Assembly: GCA_019912965.1 (NCBI GenBank)
Contig: JAIOHM010000195.1
Coordinates: forward strand, 1-59,225
Length of the DNA stretch: 59,225 nucleotides
From: Anaerolineae bacterium
GTDB lineage: Bacteria; Chloroflexota; Anaerolineae; Aggregatilineales; Phototrophicaceae
Direction of reading: 5' to 3'
Shown here one piece after another: positions 54,524-59,225 of this stretch. The notes beneath the pieces were generated by a model. The model did no database searches. It saw only the letters and a program-made list of their open reading frames with translations, and was not told where the DNA came from. Within the stretch, counting starts at the first letter, position 1. Every line of letters starts with the position of its first letter. The position numbers and the translations under genes were made by a program.

Positions 54524-55791
54524 CTGAAGTAGTAATTGTTAGTGCTGTCAGAACACCGATTGGCAAAATACGCGGGGCATTATCCACAATGCGCCCGGAC
54601 GATCTGGCAGCAATCGTCATCAAAGAAGCCGTGCGCCGCGCGGGTATCGACCCTACCAGCATTGAAGAAGTCTATATGGGCTGTGCTAATCAAGCCGGGG
54701 AAGATAATCGCAATGTCGCCCGTATGGGCTTACTGCTGGCTGGCTTGCCCATGCATATCGCCGGGGTCACGATCAATCGCTTATGTGCCAGCGGACTTAA
54801 TGCCGTCAACCAAGCAGCGCGAGCCATCAAAGCAGGTGAAGGTGATGTATTTGTGGCGGGCGGCGTCGAAAGCATGACCCGTGCGCCTTATTCGATGCCC
54901 AAAAATCCGGTTGGCTTTGGCCCATCCGGCAACATCACCGGTTGGGATACCACGCTTGGCTGGCGCTATCCGAACCCAGCGATGGAAGCCCTGTTCCCCT
55001 TAGAAACGATGGGCGAAACCGCCGAAAACATCTTCGAGATGAGTCGTGCAGGCCAAATCGCAGGCGGCGAAATCACCCGCGAAGAGCAAGACCGTTTCTC
55101 CATTCAAAGCCAAGAGCGCGCCATCAACGCCATCAACAACGGCTATTTTGAGCGCGAAATCATCCCCGTTCCCGTCCCACAGGGCAAAGGTGATCCGGTG
55201 ATGTTCGCGGTTGATGAACATCCCTTTTACAAGAAAACCGAAAACGGCTACGAATTGGCGACCTCACTGGAAAAACTCGGCAAGCTCGCCCCCAGCTTCC
55301 GCAAAGGCGGCTCAGTGACCGCTGGCAATTCAAGCGGTCTAAACGATGGCGCGTGTGCGTTGGTGTTGATGAGTGCCGAAAAAGCCGAAGCACTGGGCAT
55401 TAAACCGCTGGCACACTGGTGTGGTTCGGCGGCTGTCGGCGTAGACCCGCGCGTGATGGGTTTAGGCCCTATCCAAGCTACCCGCAAAGTGCTGGAACGG
55501 CAGGGCTTAACCATCGACGATATTGACCTTGCCGAACTCAACGAAGCCTTCGCTGTACAGTCGATTGCCGTGCTGCGCGAATTGGGCTTGAGCGAAGCCA
55601 TCACCAACGTCAACGGCGGCGCGATTGCTTTGGGGCATCCGTTGGGTTCTTCCGGCGCACGGATTTTGACGACCCTGATTTACGAAATGCACCGCCGCGC
55701 CGACGAAGGCCAGCAGATGCATTACGGGCTGGCGACGCTGTGCGTTGGTGTCGGGCAGGGCGAAGCCACACTGATTGAATTGGTACGCTAA
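54520..55791 (+). CDS. pcaF: Thiolase, probably 3-oxoadipyl-CoA thiolase or acetyl-CoA acetyltransferase
   Basis: A 423-residue thiolase that cleaves a beta-ketoacyl-CoA with CoA. Catalytic residues are C89 (NRLCASGLN), H373 (LGHPLGSSGAR) and C408 (CVGVGQGEATL). The N-terminus is VVIVSAVRTPIGK. The length and the neighbours (pcaB fragment upstream and a 3-oxoacid CoA-transferase downstream) favour the last step of the beta-ketoadipate pathway, giving succinyl-CoA and acetyl-CoA. Acetoacetyl-CoA thiolase is the alternative and cannot be excluded from sequence. The start overlaps the broken pcaB frame (ATGA), so it was once coupled to it. Confidence 0.85.
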   Translation: MTEVVIVSAVRTPIGKIRGALSTMRPDDLAAIVIKEAVRRAGIDPTSIEEVYMGCANQAGEDNRNVARMGLLLAGLPMHIAGVTINRLCASGLNAVNQAARAIKAGEGDVFVAGGVESMTRAPYSMPKNPVGFGPSGNITGWDTTLGWRYPNPAMEALFPLETMGETAENIFEMSRAGQIAGGEITREEQDRFSIQSQERAINAINNGYFEREIIPVPVPQGKGDPVMFAVDEHPFYKKTENGYELATSLEKLGKLAPSFRKGGSVTAGNSSGLNDGACALVLMSAEKAEALGIKPLAHWCGSAAVGVDPRVMGLGPIQATRKVLERQGLTIDDIDLAELNEAFAVQSIAVLRELGLSEAITNVNGGAIALGHPLGSSGARILTTLIYEMHRRADEGQQMHYGLATLCVGVGQGEATLIELVR

Positions 55792-55805
55792 CAACGGGGT
55801 TATCA

Positions 55806-57140
55806 ATGAAGAAAGTACCACAAATCACTGCCGAACAAGCGGCAAAATTCGTCAAAGACGGTGACGTATTGATGGTCGGCGGCTTTGGCATGACCGGGAA
55901 TCCGGTGCATCTGCTCCACGCCCTTGCCGAAACCGATACCAAAAACCTGACCTATATCGCCAACAACGTCGGTGAACCCGGCTTAGGTGGCGGACGCCTC
56001 TTGCGAAATGGGCAAATCGCCAAAGCCATCGGCTCATTTTTCACCAGCAATCCCGAAGCCGTCGCGGCGGCACAGTCCGGCAGCATCAAATTCGAGCTGA
56101 TGCCGCAGGGCACATTGGCGGAAGCCATGCGCGCGGGCGGCGCAGGCATTGGTGGATTTTATACCCCAACAGGCGCGGGAACCGTGATTGCCGAAGGCCG
56201 CGAAACCAAAATCATCAACGACAAAACCTATGTTTTTGTCCCCGGTTTACGCGCCAATGTCGCCTTCGTCCGCGCATGGATAGCCGATGAAGCGGGCAAC
56301 CTCGTCTACCGCATGACCGAACAAAACTTCAATAAAGCCATGGCGACCGCCGCCGATTTGGTGATTGCCGAAGTCGAAAAAATCGTCCCGGTTGGCGAAC
56401 TCGACCCCGACCACATTCACACCACCGCCAACTATGTCGATTATCTGGTGCAAGCCGCCACCCGCCTCGAAGACTTAGGCTCATCAGCCGATATTAGCGG
56501 CGGCGCGAAGAAGGTCAACGACAGCCGCATGGTCATTGCCGAACGCGCCCTCGCTGAACTCAAAGTCGGCGACGTGGTCAATCTCGGCGTTGGCATCCCT
56601 ACTTTGGTTGCTGACCTTATTACCCCGGCGCATGGCATCATTTTGCACACCGAAAACGGCATGTTAGGCGTCGGCCCGTCGCCCACTTCTGGCGGCGCGA
56701 TGGATTATCCCGTGAACGCGGGCAAAGTCCCGGTTACAGCGCTCCCCGGCAGCAGCTACTTCGACAGCGCCGATTCTTTCGCCATGATACGCGGCGGTCA
56801 TATTGATGTCGCCATCATGGGCGGTTTGCAGGTGGATGCATCCGGCAGTCTGGCGAATTGGGCGGTTCCCGGCAAACCGTTACTCGGCGTCGGCGGCGCG
56901 ATGGATTTAGCCTCTGGTGCAAAACGGCTGATTATCACCATGATGCACACCAACCCCGATGGCAGTTCCAAGATTGTGCCGGAATGCACGCTGCCATTAA
57001 CCGCCAAAAACGTGGTCGATACCATCATCACCGATCTCGCCGTTTTCACCTTCGACCCGCATCTGCGACTTGTCGAACTCATGCCGGGAGCGACCATCGA
57101 AGAAGTCCGAGCGAAAACCGCTGCCCAATTTAGTGAGTGA
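55806..57140 (+). CDS. Fused 3-oxoacid/3-oxoadipate CoA-transferase (subunits A and B)
   Basis: A 444-residue single-chain CoA-transferase. The A part (about 1-225) has GDVLMVGGFGMTGNP and TGAGTVIAEG. The B part (about 235-440) has the catalytic Glu283 in HTENGMLGVGP, preceded by GDVVNLGVGIPTLVAD. These are the family I residues that form a glutamyl-CoA intermediate. Fusion of PcaI and PcaJ (or ScoA and ScoB) in one chain is known in animals and some bacteria. With the thiolase it completes activation and cleavage of 3-oxoadipate or a short 3-oxoacid. The gene starts 15 bases after the thiolase stop. Confidence 0.86.
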   Translation: MKKVPQITAEQAAKFVKDGDVLMVGGFGMTGNPVHLLHALAETDTKNLTYIANNVGEPGLGGGRLLRNGQIAKAIGSFFTSNPEAVAAAQSGSIKFELMPQGTLAEAMRAGGAGIGGFYTPTGAGTVIAEGRETKIINDKTYVFVPGLRANVAFVRAWIADEAGNLVYRMTEQNFNKAMATAADLVIAEVEKIVPVGELDPDHIHTTANYVDYLVQAATRLEDLGSSADISGGAKKVNDSRMVIAERALAELKVGDVVNLGVGIPTLVADLITPAHGIILHTENGMLGVGPSPTSGGAMDYPVNAGKVPVTALPGSSYFDSADSFAMIRGGHIDVAIMGGLQVDASGSLANWAVPGKPLLGVGGAMDLASGAKRLIITMMHTNPDGSSKIVPECTLPLTAKNVVDTIITDLAVFTFDPHLRLVELMPGATIEEVRAKTAAQFSE

Positions 57141-57547
57141 CGTTACTCACGAGAACAGCCATTGCGAGGTCATGCCAGGCAGTTCCGATTCTAACTTTGA
57201 TGCTGACCTGAAAAACAGGTGGGAGCAGGTAAAAAGGGTTGAATTTGATCTCTTTTGAGCCATAGAGAACTGTTCGTAAAAGTGCAGCATGACAGACTAA
57301 CCGTGTACTAACCTGAAGGTTTGTATGCATCGTCCACCTTATGCAGTCCGCGTAACATCAGTTAGTGAGTGAACATTGCTGGGTCGGTCATCATGAATAT
57401 CGGTTAAGGGCTAGAAACTGATTTTGACAGATTGCAGTTCCATCCCATAATTCAAAAAATGCTTCGGCTTCATCTCGCACATAGGAAATCGCCTCTAAAA
57501 ACGCAAAAAGCCGCTGGTTGTGCAGCGGCTTATGCTTTACAGATACG
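57141..57547. other. Intergenic region with a terminator at its right end
   Basis: The region lies between two convergent genes. Apart from the hairpin at 57505-57531 I see only a weak ACCTG/CAGGT hairpin near 57208. A minus-strand open stretch around 57420-57500 reads AFLEAISYVRDEAEAFFELWDG and could be a decayed protein piece, but nothing supports it further. Confidence 0.4.
57505..57531 (-). terminator. Intrinsic terminator of the GH4 gene
   Basis: On the minus strand AAGCCGCTG and CAGCGGCTT (57509-57531) form a nine-base stem followed by TTTTTG. Confidence 0.85.
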
Positions 57548-58843
57548 CTATTGAAAAGTGGGCAGCCAATCCCCATGCGCCGCAATCAAATCGTCAACCA
57601 GTGACCAGATTTGCTCAACATCCAATTCAGCCGCCGTGTGCGGGTCAAGCATCGCCGCATGGTAGATGTGTTCCCGCTTGCAGGTAAGCGCAGCTTCAAC
57701 TGTCAAACTTTGCACATTGACGTTGGTCTGCATCATAGCAGCCAAATGCGGTGGAAGCACCCCAATCTTAGTGGGTTGGATGCCGTTCTGATCCACTAAA
57801 CAGGGCACTTCCACACAGCATCCCTGTGGCAGATTATCAATTAAGCCACGATTGGCGACATTGCCATAAACCACACGCGGCGTCCCCGTTTCCAGACTAT
57901 GAATAATCAATGACCCGTACTCATGGCTGCGTTTGACCTCCAATGGTGCGCCACCTTCGAGTGCAACCCGCTGCGATTCCCACGCCTTAATCTGTTCTTC
58001 ACAGCGTCGAATGTATTCATCCAGCGGAATGTTGTACTGCTCGATCAAATCCGGGCGGTCACGTTTGATAAACCACGGCACATACTCGCTGAAGTGTTCG
58101 CTGCTTTCGGTGACGAAATAGCCCAACCGTTTGAACATCTCGTAACGTACCAAGTTCCAATCGGGAATCCGGTTTTCTTCAATCACGCGGCGGATACGGG
58201 GATATAGGTCTTGCCCGTTATGTTCAATCTTGAGGTAAAACGCCATGTGGTTGATGCCCGCCGCCACATAATTGATCTCGTCAAATGGCACGCCAATGTC
58301 GTGGGCTAACTGTTCCGCCGTACCCTGTACACTGTGGCACAGACCAACGGTTTTGATGCTGGATGCCCGGCTGATCGCCCAGCAGTTCATCGCCATCGGG
58401 TTGACATACTGAAGGAAAGTTACATCCGGGCAAAGCTGTTCCATGTCACGGCACATTTCCAGCAAAACCGGAATAGTACGCAGCCCGCGCATAATGCCAC
58501 CGATGCCCAGTGTATCCGCAATCGTTTGTCGCAGACCATACTTTTTCGGGATTTCGAAGTCGGTCACCGTTCCGGGTTTGTAGCCTGCCACCTGAATCAT
58601 GCAGATGGCATAATCTGCCCCATCCAAAGACTCGCGGCGGTCGGTTGTCGCTGTGATCTTCGGCTTTGCCCCTAATGCTTCTGCGACCCGGTTTGCCACA
58701 ATTTCGGATGTTCGCAGGCGTTCAGGATTAATATCGTGCAAGGCGATTTCGGCATTAGCGAGTTCTGGGTAAGACAACACATCGCCAAGCAGATTTTTAG
58801 CAAAGACAGTGCTGCCTGCGCCAATGAATGTGATTTTGGGCAT
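57548..58843 (-). CDS. GH4-family alpha-galactosidase (MelA-like)
   Basis: A 431-residue NAD- and Mn-dependent glycosidase of family GH4. The N-terminal Rossmann motif is ITFIGAGSTVFAKNLLGDVL. The metal and catalytic residues are the Cys and His of GLCHSVQGT, the His of AGINHMAFYL, and the Asn of YVNPMAM. The CHSVQGT form is that of alpha-galactosidases in GH4 (from memory), while alpha-glucosidase forms differ. It hydrolyses alpha-galactosides, melibiose or raffinose in the cytoplasm by an oxidation-elimination mechanism. No sugar transporter is adjacent in the window. A terminator follows it. Confidence 0.88.
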   Translation of the reverse strand: MPKITFIGAGSTVFAKNLLGDVLSYPELANAEIALHDINPERLRTSEIVANRVAEALGAKPKITATTDRRESLDGADYAICMIQVAGYKPGTVTDFEIPKKYGLRQTIADTLGIGGIMRGLRTIPVLLEMCRDMEQLCPDVTFLQYVNPMAMNCWAISRASSIKTVGLCHSVQGTAEQLAHDIGVPFDEINYVAAGINHMAFYLKIEHNGQDLYPRIRRVIEENRIPDWNLVRYEMFKRLGYFVTESSEHFSEYVPWFIKRDRPDLIEQYNIPLDEYIRRCEEQIKAWESQRVALEGGAPLEVKRSHEYGSLIIHSLETGTPRVVYGNVANRGLIDNLPQGCCVEVPCLVDQNGIQPTKIGVLPPHLAAMMQTNVNVQSLTVEAALTCKREHIYHAAMLDPHTAAELDVEQIWSLVDDLIAAHGDWLPTFQ

Positions 58844-58858
58844 AATCGAAACCTTTCT

Positions 58859-59225
58859 TTAACGTGTTACTGTGATAAATAGATTGGAAGCGAAGTCATT
58901 GATCGTTGTAACCTGCTGATCGGGCCACTCGATTTCAAGCCGTAGCAGCACCGTTTCACTTGGAAAGCCAAAATGGATGCGTGCAGGATTACCCGAAAGA
59001 TAACCGCTGGACGCGTGTAGATCGCGGTAATAAGTTCCGGTGCTGGTATGTAACGCCAGCATTGAACCCATTCCATAAGGATTAGCTGAACCCGGCCAGC
59101 GTAAATCAACCTGTAAACTGCTGCCCCCGCATAAATCATTCTCATACAGCACAGATGCTGCATTTAGATTGTTGACCACAATATCGAGATCGCCATCATT
59201 ATCCAGATCACCCATGCTCATACCC
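58859..59225 (-). CDS. FG-GAP/ASPIC (UnbV) repeat protein, C-terminal part
   Basis: The C-terminal end of a large secreted protein whose 5' part lies beyond the right edge. The last FG-GAP repeat has the calcium-loop DLDNDGDLDIVVNN, and the ASPIC/UnbV domain follows (NPARIHFGFPSETVLLRLEIEWPD). Such proteins are extracellular beta-propeller adhesins or enzymes' partners. Frame is open to 59225. The stop is at 58859, 16 bases before the GH4 start on the same strand. Confidence 0.8.
   Translation of the reverse strand, partial: GMSMGDLDNDGDLDIVVNNLNAASVLYENDLCGGSSLQVDLRWPGSANPYGMGSMLALHTSTGTYYRDLHASSGYLSGNPARIHFGFPSETVLLRLEIEWPDQQVTTINDFASNLFITVTR

Noticed and set aside
57420..57500. A protein-like minus-strand stretch (AFLEAISYVRDEAEAFFELWDG)
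   Set aside because: No start, no binding site and no family recognised; kept only as a remark in the intergenic entry.
1..59225. CRISPR arrays, tRNA or rRNA genes
   Set aside because: No regularly spaced repeats and no recognisable tRNA or rRNA sequence were seen by eye; a dedicated RNA search was not possible.

Overview
The window looks like chromosome from a member of the Chloroflexota (Anaerolineae-like). This is inferred from gene content, not from a marker search: many GAF/PAS histidine kinases, secreted SH3 and Excalibur proteins, a TgpA-type transglutaminase with Thr/Pro-rich linkers, a DUF7282 repeat protein and a V4R-like protein. Base composition is about half G+C, with two clearly AT-richer stretches that look acquired (about 20.6-21.5 kb and 40.6-53.4 kb).

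Layout. 0-8 kb: edge of a V4R-like gene; an OmpR-type two-component pair; a membrane adenylate/guanylate cyclase; and a minus-strand redox operon (anchored small protein, ApbE, SH3 protein with a His/Asp/Glu tail, CxxCH cytochrome, ferric-reductase-like membrane protein). The same direct-repeat operator (CTTAAAT-N4-GTTAAAT) lies upstream of the two-component pair and of the redox operon, which suggests that the pair controls both. 8-20.5 kb: ABC exporter ATPase, HEAT protein and FtsX-type permease; GAF histidine kinase; four-repeat DUF7282 secreted protein; HEAT protein; GT39/83-type glycosyltransferase; SH3-Excalibur protein; methyltransferase. 20.5-24 kb: an AT-rich WD40 gene lying between two copies of the 3' end of a penicillin-binding-protein gene. 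24-32.9 kb: SRPBCC-PDZ-DinB fusion, giant hybrid kinase, secreted propeller protein, and a carotenoid/lipid desaturation pair. 32.9-35.3 kb: copper delivery operon for cytochrome oxidase (YtkA/cupredoxin-like, Sco1, double PCuAC). 35.4-40.4 kb: RidA, a histidine-kinase remnant, RNase P RNA, transglutaminase, pdxS.

40.4-53.4 kb is a signalling and sulfur island. Downstream of pdxS there is an array of one hybrid PAS kinase plus four free-standing receiver proteins, and a divergent NarL-type kinase/regulator pair. A copy of the pdxS 3' end follows, then a LuxR-HTH/hydrolase fusion and an mddA-like methyltransferase, then a second, decayed pdxS-tail copy. Each tail copy is followed by a terminator-like hairpin. 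53.5-59.2 kb: a MITE-like element, a chimeric pcaB pseudogene, thiolase and fused CoA-transferase genes (beta-ketoadipate pathway end), a GH4 alpha-galactosidase, and the edge of an FG-GAP/ASPIC protein.

The most notable structure is the repeated pattern of gene, gene 3' tail, AT-rich cargo, and second copy of the tail. It occurs at two unrelated genes (pdxS and the PBP gene), with almost only synonymous differences between the good copies. It suggests a process that inserts cargo at the 3' ends of protein-coding genes and restores the interrupted gene. No recombinase gene is visible in the window.
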